A stretch of DNA of 61,730 nucleotides from the IMG/VR virus record IMGVR_UViG_3300042465_001781, positions 1-61,730 of that record. One strand, 5' to 3'. Shown in pieces: positions 47,295-54,618 of the stretch. This DNA comes from a virus. The notes below the pieces were generated by a model. The model ran no database searches, was not told the origin of the DNA, and saw only the letters and a program-made list of their open reading frames with translations. Within the stretch, counting starts at the first letter, position 1; every line of letters begins with the position of its first letter. A program made the position numbers and the translations under genes.

Positions 47295-50109
47295 TTGCAG
47301 GTGCTGCGGCTTCTTCAAGGAATCCAAAGTGCGTACTATCAAATTGCAACACGCGAACTGCTGGTGAGATTACCCTCATGCCTTTGGACATGCGCTTGTT
47401 GACGGCTTCAATAAACACCCCAGAGGTCTTGAGTTGTTGCAGCAATTCCTTGTAGTTGATCTGTGACTTGACGCAGTAGTCCTTGAATTGCTTGGCCGCG
47501 ATGAACAAGCACTTGGTGTCCGGCTCAAAGCGGATAAGTAGCTCACCTTTAGGTTCTTGCGTAGGCATAGCTACCAAAGTGCTCCGGGCATCAATCTCGC
47601 CGTTAACCACCAGCAGATTGTTAAGGTAGGCGTTAACGAATTCGCCGACGATGGCGTCTGGGTTTGACTGCGGTGGGGCAACGTCTTCACGCATCTCGCC
47701 GAGCATCTTGACCATCCACTTGTAGACTTCCTTCATGTCGTAGTTGTGCAGACCGAGGCTACGGGAGATCAAACCACCAGCGATGTTGCAAGCAGCAACG
47801 GCAGACCAGAATCGTTCACGGGAGGTGAACTGCACTTCCTTATCAATACGCGCCTGAACTTGGCGGATGAGGTCTTTGACTTCCTCAAGGTTGTCCACCA
47901 GATACTTGGCGTAGATTTCTCCGGCAAAGCCGTAGTTGTTCATAAGCTGGTGGTCAAACATCTGCTTGCCCTCTTCGACGCTGATGATCGTAGTCGGCGC
48001 AATCTTGTACTCCAGCAGACGCATGGACTCACCATCTGGGGAATTCTTAGCCGAGCCAAGTTTCTCGTAGAAGCTAGCGTTAGCGGATGCCAGCGTTATG
48101 CCCTGCCAGCTTGTGTGATTGACGCGCTCTTCGTTGGTCTGGGACTTCATGCGGTTCTTGCCGCGACCCTGAGAAATGCTGTATGCCAGATCAGAGAACT
48201 CCATCGGGCTGGTGTTTGTAATCTCGTCGATGGTGTTGGGCAGGTTGTTCATCACGCCGAGCCGGTGCATCTTCACGTTGTATGTGTCTTTCCACATACA
48301 GGCAAGCTCCTTGGAGTGCCCCCAGATACTGTTGCACATGTAGAGTGCTGTTGACTTGCCTGAGCCTGATGACTTGTGAATGACGTTGATGATCGCGCCG
48401 CTCATGCCCGTGAACTTGAGCAGTGGAGAGCCGAACCCTGTGAGTGCAGCAAACGCATGTGGCTCAAGACCCGGCCTAGCGTACATGTTGAACACTTCTT
48501 TCCACGCTTCAAACGAGCCAGTCGGCGTCATCTTGTCGGCAACGGTCTTGGTCGTGTTCGATGGCGGGCTGTAGAACGTGCCGTCCTTTGTGACTTCCCT
48601 GTCGCCAATGATGAACTTACTGTCGTTGTCCACCCATCCAAATTGTGTTCTCATAACTTCCGCTTTCTTTACGTATTGGAGTGATTTCATAAAAGTAATA
48701 ATGAAATACATTAGGTTCTCTAGCTGCTTAGGGTGCGCTGCCACACCTTGATGCGCCAATGCTTCCCTGAGTTTTTCCTTGACTGCAATGGACGCCAGTG
48801 GGATAACAAACTCTTTGACGCCATCCATCGGCAGGTGCAGCCGAAACAACGCAGTCTCACCAAGCTCTGGGTCTTTCATGCGCTTGACCACGTACAGGTC
48901 ATGCTCGTACACCATCTCTGGTTCGTCTTCTTCGTCTTGGGCTTTCTTCCAAATGCCGCCGTTAGTTGGTCTGATGAAAGGAAATGGGTACTCAGGGATG
49001 TAGTGCGTTACTCCAGTGTCCGCATCCGGCAGTACGTACTCACCATCTTCTACTTCAGACTCAGCCAACTCCATGCCGAGCACGATGGGGGATTTGATCT
49101 TGCCTTTGTGCTTGCAGTTGTCGCAGCCGGTCTTGTTCTGTTTCTCAAACGTAGCGCAGTGGTGTGGGCCACCGCCGCTAATCAGGTTCTTGATCTTTTC
49201 ATCTACTTCAGCAGGGTTATAGCCGGGGTGTTGGTCCGACATCATGTGCGCTGCTTTATCAACGTCAACGCAGAACGCAGCAATCGAAAGGGCTGAACGC
49301 CACAACGGTTCTTCTATTGAGGCTTGGTTCTGGAATGCTTCAAGCAGTTGGTTACAGCCATCGCCGTTCGCCGACCGCATCATAATTGTCTTGAACCGTT
49401 TGACCCTGCTGCCCATCATTGCTTCCATCATCGGGCTGACGGAGCGTGGCAGGAAATCTGGTCGGTCTGGTTTTGCGTCGGTTGCGCCAAGCAACTCTTT
49501 GACATACGCATAAGTCATGCGCACAGTCTCTGCACTGATTACAGTGACTTCTTTCTGCGCATCATATTTAAAATTGAACGTACCGGGGACACGAAGGATT
49601 CGGGATGCTTCAAAAACAGATGAGTCTACGATCAGACCGTTTTCACTGCACAACTCACACAAGCGTTCAGACAAGGGCTCCCACTCTGCGCGGGTCAGTG
49701 TCTCTTCAAGCAGCCAGTAGGCATGTACTCCGTAGCCGGAGTTAACGAGGATTGGTTTGGGCAAGCCGACTGTGGTGCAAAACTTCTCAAGCTCGTCAAG
49801 ACCAGTCTGCTGGTCCAGATATCCCTTGACCACACCTTTGTCGTCTGGCACACCCTTGGTAGCGCCGCAATCAATGTCCACCCATAGGGCGCGTATATGC
49901 GTGACGTTATCGTGGTTTCGCTTGTTCAGTGGGCCGTACTTGGCGCACCCGAAGTAGGCATCAATTCCGTTGGCTACATGCTCTGCAAATACTTCCGCTG
50001 CTTCTTCTCTCGTGTCTACAAATCTTTGGTCCGGATAACGCCCAATGCCCATCACGCAGTACCGACCTTCTACTGGCAGTACCGCGTCAAGCAAATCAAA
50101 ATTGGACAT
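47263..50109 (-). CDS. Primase-helicase with DUF927-type ATPase (948 aa)
   Basis: The N-terminal third has ALWVDIDCG (74-82) and NSGYGVHAYWLL (123-134), fitting an archaeo-eukaryotic-type primase (RepB/PrimPol family). A cysteine cluster (C318, C329, C332) follows. The C-terminal part has Walker A KSSGSGKST (579-587) within a DUF927-like helicase domain. It should unwind and prime DNA for the phage polymerase. It begins 56 bases after the HTH gene, with a hairpin between. Confidence 0.8.
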   Translation of the reverse strand: MSNFDLLDAVLPVEGRYCVMGIGRYPDQRFVDTREEAAEVFAEHVANGIDAYFGCAKYGPLNKRNHDNVTHIRALWVDIDCGATKGVPDDKGVVKGYLDQQTGLDELEKFCTTVGLPKPILVNSGYGVHAYWLLEETLTRAEWEPLSERLCELCSENGLIVDSSVFEASRILRVPGTFNFKYDAQKEVTVISAETVRMTYAYVKELLGATDAKPDRPDFLPRSVSPMMEAMMGSRVKRFKTIMMRSANGDGCNQLLEAFQNQASIEEPLWRSALSIAAFCVDVDKAAHMMSDQHPGYNPAEVDEKIKNLISGGGPHHCATFEKQNKTGCDNCKHKGKIKSPIVLGMELAESEVEDGEYVLPDADTGVTHYIPEYPFPFIRPTNGGIWKKAQDEEDEPEMVYEHDLYVVKRMKDPELGETALFRLHLPMDGVKEFVIPLASIAVKEKLREALAHQGVAAHPKQLENLMYFIITFMKSLQYVKKAEVMRTQFGWVDNDSKFIIGDREVTKDGTFYSPPSNTTKTVADKMTPTGSFEAWKEVFNMYARPGLEPHAFAALTGFGSPLLKFTGMSGAIINVIHKSSGSGKSTALYMCNSIWGHSKELACMWKDTYNVKMHRLGVMNNLPNTIDEITNTSPMEFSDLAYSISQGRGKNRMKSQTNEERVNHTSWQGITLASANASFYEKLGSAKNSPDGESMRLLEYKIAPTTIISVEEGKQMFDHQLMNNYGFAGEIYAKYLVDNLEEVKDLIRQVQARIDKEVQFTSRERFWSAVAACNIAGGLISRSLGLHNYDMKEVYKWMVKMLGEMREDVAPPQSNPDAIVGEFVNAYLNNLLVVNGEIDARSTLVAMPTQEPKGELLIRFEPDTKCLFIAAKQFKDYCVKSQINYKELLQQLKTSGVFIEAVNKRMSKGMRVISPAVRVLQFDSTHFGFLEEAAAPANEDRDSSVQD

Positions 50110-50136
50110 AGGGTTTCTTTAGGAAATAGCTACGCA

Positions 50137-50152
50137 GGGGGCCGAAGCCCCC
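50137..50152. other. GGGGGC-CGAA-GCCCCC hairpin
   Basis: The 16 bases are identical to 11063-11078. It lies between the HTH gene and the primase-helicase gene without a leftward T-run, so it may adjust expression of the two by RNA processing or partial termination. Confidence 0.6.
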
Positions 50153-50165
50153 CTTGTGGCACGGA

Positions 50166-50405
50166 TTATTGGGTCTTCTTCAGGCGGGGGAGCATCCGCT
50201 CAATCGCTATTGCATGTGCTTGGCTCGGGGTTGTTGCACCCCAGAACCAGTTGTATATCGTCGCTCGGCTCACGTTGAACCTCGCAGCAATTACATTCAC
50301 AGGAATATCGAGCGCGATGCACTTACGCCCAAGGAGTACACCCCACGATTGCTCATCGGCTTCTTTGTTAGCTTCGACCAATCGTTGGCTGTATCCGTAG
50401 CTCAT
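50166..50405 (-). CDS. Cro/C1-type helix-turn-helix regulator (79 aa)
   Basis: LGRKCIALDIPVNVIAARFN followed by VSRATIYNWFWG is a helix-turn-helix with the recognition helix at about residues 45-56. Its size is that of Cro-type dimers. It lies in the replication block downstream of the ssDNA-binding gene. It is the best visible candidate for a protein binding the TAACA-NN-TGTTA sites, but nothing proves this. Confidence 0.8.
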   Translation of the reverse strand: MSYGYSQRLVEANKEADEQSWGVLLGRKCIALDIPVNVIAARFNVSRATIYNWFWGATTPSQAHAIAIERMLPRLKKTQ

Positions 50406-50408
50406 TGC

Positions 50409-51305
50409 TTAGTCCTCCTTCGACCAAGCGTCAATAACCGAACCCAAGTCCTTCTTGGTCACAGCCGTAGGCTCAGCCTTTTTGCTTTCGCGCTTTGTGG
50501 GCTCGGCAACTTCCTCGGCCTCAACTTTAGGAGCAGCAGCTTTCGGGGCAGGGATATCCAATGCAGCACGACCAGACATATCTGCTTGGTACGGAGTCAT
50601 GGTGACCATCTTCTGCACTTCAGGCTTCTGTGCAACTACGCTGGTAACCGAGTACTCAGCCTTGTTGATGAAGCGAGTCGGCGTGAACAGCACGGACTGG
50701 TTGTCGTTGTTTTCGTTGAAGCTCAGTTGAGTCACAACGTAGTCCAAGCTCTTGCCGTTGTTGGCGAGGTACTTGGTGTAGCTCTCAAAGGGGTGCGTGT
50801 TACCGATGCTGTCACCGAACAACGACTTGGATGCCAAGTTCATTTGGTAGATTTCACCTTCGAGTGATGTACCAAAGTCTTCGACCAGAGTCATAGCGAT
50901 GCGGCGTGAGTAACGGCAAGCCTTAGAACTGCCTTGGCCCGAACCCTTGATGTTCTGAGCGCAGGTATCGCAGCGTGTAGACTGCGGAGCAGTAGAGCCA
51001 GCGTCAGGAGCATTGCCATCGTTGGAGAAGCAGTCCGGTGCAGTCGGCTCGGCATCAGGTGTCCACTGCTTAGCGTAGAAGATACGGCCAACTTTGGGGG
51101 AGGCGTTAACGATCACTACATCCATAGTGCCTTTGACCTTACCCATTTCTTCGCCGCCGACTGTCTTGCGGAAAATGCCGTTCTTGGGCACGATACGCTT
51201 AACGCCAGTACGACCAGCAAGTGCTTTGGTGAGGTCAGAAACACCTGCGGTTTGCAGGAAGTCGGGGAGGTCTTGATTCAAAATTGTGAGGTTGCTCATT
51301 TTCAT
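50409..51305 (-). CDS. Probable ssDNA-binding protein (298 aa)
   Basis: It starts MKMSNLTILNQDLPDFLQ; the second ATG (51299) has better spacing to AAGGA. A central cysteine set (CFSND..., RCDTCAQNI..., KACRYSRR) may bind zinc. The C-terminus is a flexible Ala/Pro/Lys/Glu region ending in an acidic tail (GSVIDAWSKED), typical for phage ssDNA-binding proteins that recruit partners. The position between replication genes supports this. Confidence 0.6.
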   Translation of the reverse strand: MKMSNLTILNQDLPDFLQTAGVSDLTKALAGRTGVKRIVPKNGIFRKTVGGEEMGKVKGTMDVVIVNASPKVGRIFYAKQWTPDAEPTAPDCFSNDGNAPDAGSTAPQSTRCDTCAQNIKGSGQGSSKACRYSRRIAMTLVEDFGTSLEGEIYQMNLASKSLFGDSIGNTHPFESYTKYLANNGKSLDYVVTQLSFNENNDNQSVLFTPTRFINKAEYSVTSVVAQKPEVQKMVTMTPYQADMSGRAALDIPAPKAAAPKVEAEEVAEPTKRESKKAEPTAVTKKDLGSVIDAWSKED

Positions 51306-51718
51306 TTGTCCTTAGAACGTCTAACAGAAACGGTGTACTCGCTTTCGACATTCAAGCCCATAGGCAGAACGTCTGGATTCTCGTAGAGGAAGTCCTTCAT
51401 GTTTGTTTGATGAAGTCGTTTCTCCAACAGGCCAAATGCACCATGCTTCTCGATGAAGTCGTACATTGAATCCCAATCGCTCGTCCAGTACCGTGACTTA
51501 ACTGTACGAATGATTGTGCCGTGTGGTGTTCGGATGCTGTCAGCACCCATCTCTTTGCAGGTGTCCAGCATCTGCGTTGCAAGCACTGTTAGCTGGTCCT
51601 CAAGCTCTTTGTCTTGCTCTTCAAAAGCCCGCTTCTTGTCGGCCCTAGCGTCTCTGATCTTGATGTAGATCGAGGTTAGCTGGTCCAAGTCTACAGGGGC
51701 TGTAGTCTCGTCATTCAT
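51302..51718 (-). CDS. Conserved early protein next to the ssDNA-binding gene (138 aa)
   Basis: The protein contains IYIKIRDARADKKRAFEEQD, a coiled coil, then GADSIRTPHGTIIRTVKSRY and LPMGLNVESEYTVSVRRSKD. This N-terminal helix plus C-terminal beta domain resembles Gp157- or Gam-like phage proteins. It starts behind the structured leader and the palindrome at 51729-51740 with TTAGGAG, and its stop overlaps the next ATG. It may protect or process DNA ends. Confidence 0.7.
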   Translation of the reverse strand: MNDETTAPVDLDQLTSIYIKIRDARADKKRAFEEQDKELEDQLTVLATQMLDTCKEMGADSIRTPHGTIIRTVKSRYWTSDWDSMYDFIEKHGAFGLLEKRLHQTNMKDFLYENPDVLPMGLNVESEYTVSVRRSKDK

Positions 51719-51838
51719 CTAATGCTCCTAACAATTGTTAATGGGTGTGAGCGGATGTTGGTCACATAAAGCAGTGTTTGCTTCAACCATGAAAGGAAAC
51801 CTACAACGGCGCTAACCCGTTACCCAACATCCACTCAC
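51719..51838 (-). promoter_or_regulatory. Structured 5' leader of the ssDNA-binding operon, with short upstream frame
   Basis: In the leftward transcript the first bases (from 51838) pair with 51761-51747 to form a 15-bp stem with one G-U pair, enclosing about 62 bases. Inside, AACGG and CCGTT can form a smaller hairpin. A 20-codon reading frame starts at 51790 (MVEANTALCDQHPLTPINNC) and ends within the palindrome. This could be an attenuator or RNA element; no known riboswitch is recognised. Confidence 0.5.
51729..51740. promoter_or_regulatory. TAACA-NN-TGTTA palindrome
   Basis: The core is TAACAATTGTTA. It lies 11 bases before the start codon of the 138-aa gene, at the end of the structured leader, and runs into TTAGGAG. 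It is one of only two copies seen in the right-hand part of the leftward arm. Confidence 0.8.
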
Positions 51839-51845
51839 GAAAACA

Positions 51846-51873
51846 AGTCTACCACAGCTTTGTACATTGTCAA
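51846..51873 (-). promoter_or_regulatory. Leftward sigma70-type promoter of the ssDNA-binding operon
   Basis: On the minus strand a perfect TTGACA (51868-51873) and TAGACT (51846-51851) are 16 bases apart. The -35 box overlaps the stop codon of the SNF2 gene. The predicted start falls at the first base of the leader stem. Confidence 0.7.
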
Positions 51874-53255
51874 GGGGTGTCGTCAAGAATTTGACGATAA
51901 AGATCAATTATTTTTTGGTGGCTGTTCACGTTGCCGCGCAGCATGGAGTACATCTTGCGTTCAGCCGAGCTACCCATGATGTGGTGGATGGTCATTGGGT
52001 TGACCTGTCCGGGCCTGTCGATACGTGCGTTTGCTTGCAGATATGTCTCAACGCTAGAGCAGGGAGCGTACCAGATGATCGTGTCGGCGGCAGTTAGGGT
52101 AAGCCCGTGTGATGCAGCTTGGGGCTGGATGATGAGCACCTTGATCTTGTCAGTCTCTTGAAAGTCTTTGACGATATCACTGCGGCGGTTCACTGGCACT
52201 GCGCCGTTTATGACTTCGCAGGGAATCTTGCTTTTCTCCAAGTGCCGCTTGAGCAACTCAATCGTGTGCGTGAAGGGTACGAACACCAGCACCTTGTGGC
52301 TGCACTCGTCAATGATTTCCTGCACCACGTTGAGCCGGTTGGATACATCGAACTCCAGCACTTCGCCTTGGTCTGTGTACACAGCGCCGCCTGATATCTG
52401 GAGCAGCTTGTTAGTCTTGGCAGCGGCATTGACCGCAGAGACTTCTTCACCCGCAGCCTCAATCAGCAACTCTTTGACCAGCATAATGTAATACGCTTTT
52501 TGTTGCGGTGTCAGCGGTGCATCTCGGTCGGCGAACGTAACCGGAGGCAAGTCCAAGCACTGCGCCTTCTCAAACCGAATCGCTGGCTGCAATGCCTTGT
52601 GCACCGTTTGGTTCGCTGTAGGCTTTGGAGCCCACTTGAACGTGGTGATCTTATTCATCACCGAGTCGCGGTACTGACCAAAGAAGTGCGGCACTCCCTT
52701 GGGATTGACCAGCTTGGCTAGCCCATACGCATCTACAGGGGACTGTGCGGCAGGTGTACCCGTCAGCATCCACAGACCTTTTACCGTCTTGTTTATGTCG
52801 CGTAGTACTTTCCAGCGTTCTGTTTGTGCGTTCTTATACGCAGAGGCTTCATCTACAACGATGAGGTCAAAGCCACCGTCGATGATTTCTTTCTTCACGA
52901 TAGCTACGCCATCAAAGTTGATGACCACGAACTCAGTGCCCCCGGCAATAATCTCTTTGCGCTTACGTGCGCTGCCATAAGCTACATCAACTGTGCGGTG
53001 TATGGCGAACTTGAACAAGTCCTGCTGCCATGCTGACTTCATAATCGACAGTGGGCAGATGACCAGCACTCGCTTCACTACGCCAAGATTCATCAAGTGA
53101 TCGACCGCCCAGATAACCGACGCTGTTTTACCCGTGCCTTGCTCGTTGAAGCAAAAGGCTTTGGGGTTGCTGATTAGAAATTCAGCGGTTACTTTCTGGT
53201 GATCGAACGGTGTGAACCCATGTGGCCGAGGCCACGTATACGTATCAAGGCTCAT
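51870..53255 (-). CDS. SNF2-family DEAD/DEAH-like helicase (461 aa)
   Basis: Residues 38-45 (EQGTGKTA) are Walker A and 135-138 (DEAS) the Walker B box; WMLTGTPAAQSPVDAYG is motif III. The C-terminal helicase half shows VLVFVPFTHTIELL, IIQPQAASHGLTLTAADT and QANARIDRPGQ (motif VI). It is a short SNF2 translocase, probably working on DNA during replication or recombination. Full-length for phage members of this family. Confidence 0.9.
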   Translation of the reverse strand: MSLDTYTWPRPHGFTPFDHQKVTAEFLISNPKAFCFNEQGTGKTASVIWAVDHLMNLGVVKRVLVICPLSIMKSAWQQDLFKFAIHRTVDVAYGSARKRKEIIAGGTEFVVINFDGVAIVKKEIIDGGFDLIVVDEASAYKNAQTERWKVLRDINKTVKGLWMLTGTPAAQSPVDAYGLAKLVNPKGVPHFFGQYRDSVMNKITTFKWAPKPTANQTVHKALQPAIRFEKAQCLDLPPVTFADRDAPLTPQQKAYYIMLVKELLIEAAGEEVSAVNAAAKTNKLLQISGGAVYTDQGEVLEFDVSNRLNVVQEIIDECSHKVLVFVPFTHTIELLKRHLEKSKIPCEVINGAVPVNRRSDIVKDFQETDKIKVLIIQPQAASHGLTLTAADTIIWYAPCSSVETYLQANARIDRPGQVNPMTIHHIMGSSAERKMYSMLRGNVNSHQKIIDLYRQILDDTP

Positions 53256-53436
53256 TTTCTCTCTTTGGTTTTAATCTAACGCACATCGTATTTTTGTTAA
53301 TCTCCACCTTCCCCGCTTCTAAAAGTCGCGTATGGATGGGGTCAACTTCTTGTTCTCCGGTGGGGCCATACATAAGGTCATACCAAGGCACCCAGCCTCT
53401 ACCGTACTTCAATAGCCAAATCTGCTCGTCCGTCAT
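53245..53436 (-). CDS. Small early protein (63 aa)
   Basis: MTDEQIWLLKYGRGWVPWYD is aromatic and looks like a small winged or helical domain; the C-terminus is basic (VRLKPKRENEP). It overlaps its neighbours by four and eleven bases. Function unknown. Confidence 0.65.
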   Translation of the reverse strand: MTDEQIWLLKYGRGWVPWYDLMYGPTGEQEVDPIHTRLLEAGKVEINKNTMCVRLKPKRENEP

Positions 53437-53747
53437 TTCTTTTTACGTTCTTTCGTGCTGGTCTCCGTAACCAGCTTGTGTTGGGAGTCGCGCTTGAACG
53501 AACGGTTCTTAGCTACAGCTTCAACACGCACGCCATCTTTGTTAGTGCCACCCTTGGACAGCGCCTTAACGTGGGCAATATCTTTACCTGCTCTGGAATC
53601 GGCAGTGCCGTCCTTGTTCTTGTCTGGGTGCTTCTTGTCGTACTCTTCGCGGGCACGCTGGCGCTCCATGCGGTCGGGCAGTTCGCCTCGGGCAACTTGC
53701 TGGGCGTACTCTTTTTTGTAGGGGCGGGGTTTGTTTACGTAGGGCAT
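53433..53747 (-). CDS. HNH-like nuclease candidate (104 aa)
   Basis: Residues about 55-80 (GKDIAHVKALSKGGTNKDGV, then NRSFKRDS) follow the D-I-x-H...GG-x-N...N pattern of HNH endonucleases, and the rest is strongly basic. Related basic proteins occur beside Pol A in aquatic podoviruses. The lack of CxxC zinc pairs makes it a minimal HNH, so activity is uncertain. Confidence 0.6.
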   Translation of the reverse strand: MPYVNKPRPYKKEYAQQVARGELPDRMERQRAREEYDKKHPDKNKDGTADSRAGKDIAHVKALSKGGTNKDGVRVEAVAKNRSFKRDSQHKLVTETSTKERKKK

Positions 53748-53749
53748 GG

Positions 53750-54421
53750 TTAGCTCCGGTTGTGTTCACAGGTTTTGATCGAGCAGAATCTGCACAGTGG
53801 GCCGCTGATTGGGTTCCACACGCCGTTCTCTCGGGCTGCTTCGATACGCGCAACATCAAGTGCTGGCTTCTCAAGGTACTTCTCTTTCATCTCAGCGTGG
53901 TGCTTGGCCTTGATGAACTCTTTGCTCACCACAAACAGCAGTGCCGACTTGATCGTTTTGATCTTAGGGTACTTGGCAAAGATAGCCGCAGCCACCAAGT
54001 CCAACTGCTTCACGTCTGCGTAACGGGCATTCTTGCTAGTCTTGTAGTCAACAGAGTGTGCGATGCCGTTCTCTTCGTCGAGCACAACCAAGTCGGCGAT
54101 ACCGTGCCACCAAACATCGTCGGCGTGAAACTCACAGGGCTGCAAGTCTTTGGTCAGGCCCAACATTACTTCGCACAACTTCTCGCCGGGGATAGCGTTG
54201 AGTTGGTCGAGCATGTCCTTCATGTACTCAAACTGCGGCGGTACGGGAACCCCATCACGGATGTACTCTTCTGCTACCGTATGCGCAGACTTGCCGTAGA
54301 GCGTGGCTACAGTGTCTGGCTCCCGCACGTCCTTGAGAATCTTCGTGTGGTAGTACTTCCTCGGGCACTGCTGAAATGTCTTCAGGCTACTGAATGACCA
54401 GACGATTGGCTGCGTACTCAC
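53750..54421 (-). CDS. PD-(D/E)XK exonuclease, Cas4/RecB-like, with Fe-S type cysteines (223 aa)
   Basis: SFSSLKTFQQCPRKYY (C19) opens the family. D110 (GIADLV), then D125 and K127 (SVDYKTSK), form the nuclease core. Three cysteines at the end (CRFCSIKTCEHN: C210, C213, C218) join C19 as a likely 4Fe-4S cluster. It should act in recombination or DNA end processing with the SNF2 helicase and ssDNA-binding protein. Confidence 0.88.
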   Translation of the reverse strand: MSTQPIVWSFSSLKTFQQCPRKYYHTKILKDVREPDTVATLYGKSAHTVAEEYIRDGVPVPPQFEYMKDMLDQLNAIPGEKLCEVMLGLTKDLQPCEFHADDVWWHGIADLVVLDEENGIAHSVDYKTSKNARYADVKQLDLVAAAIFAKYPKIKTIKSALLFVVSKEFIKAKHHAEMKEKYLEKPALDVARIEAARENGVWNPISGPLCRFCSIKTCEHNRS

Positions 54422-54618
54422 TTCGCCCGCTCCTGCATGTCCTTGATGGAGTTAATCATCAGCTTCGTCTCGGCCAAGGCAGCGAACCCTTGCTCAATGG
54501 CCTCTTCGTAATCCCTCTTCAGCATCGCATCGTGCGCTGCTTTCAAAGCCATCTCAGCCAACATGCAAGGCCGTGCGTAATCAACAATCGCCATAACTAG
54601 CTCCATATCCTGTTTCAC
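54418..54618 (-). CDS. Small helical early protein (66 aa)
   Basis: MKQDMELVMAIVDYARPCML and MLKRDYEEAIEQGFAALAET are amphipathic helices. It overlaps the polymerase end by 38 bases and the nuclease start by four. An internal start at MELVM would shorten the overlap. Function unknown. Confidence 0.55.
   Translation of the reverse strand: MKQDMELVMAIVDYARPCMLAEMALKAAHDAMLKRDYEEAIEQGFAALAETKLMINSIKDMQERAK

Noticed and set aside
53250-53260. Independent promoter before the SNF2 gene
   Set aside because: No TTGACA/TATAAT pair is found within 100 bases upstream; the gene overlaps its upstream neighbour and is most likely cotranscribed.
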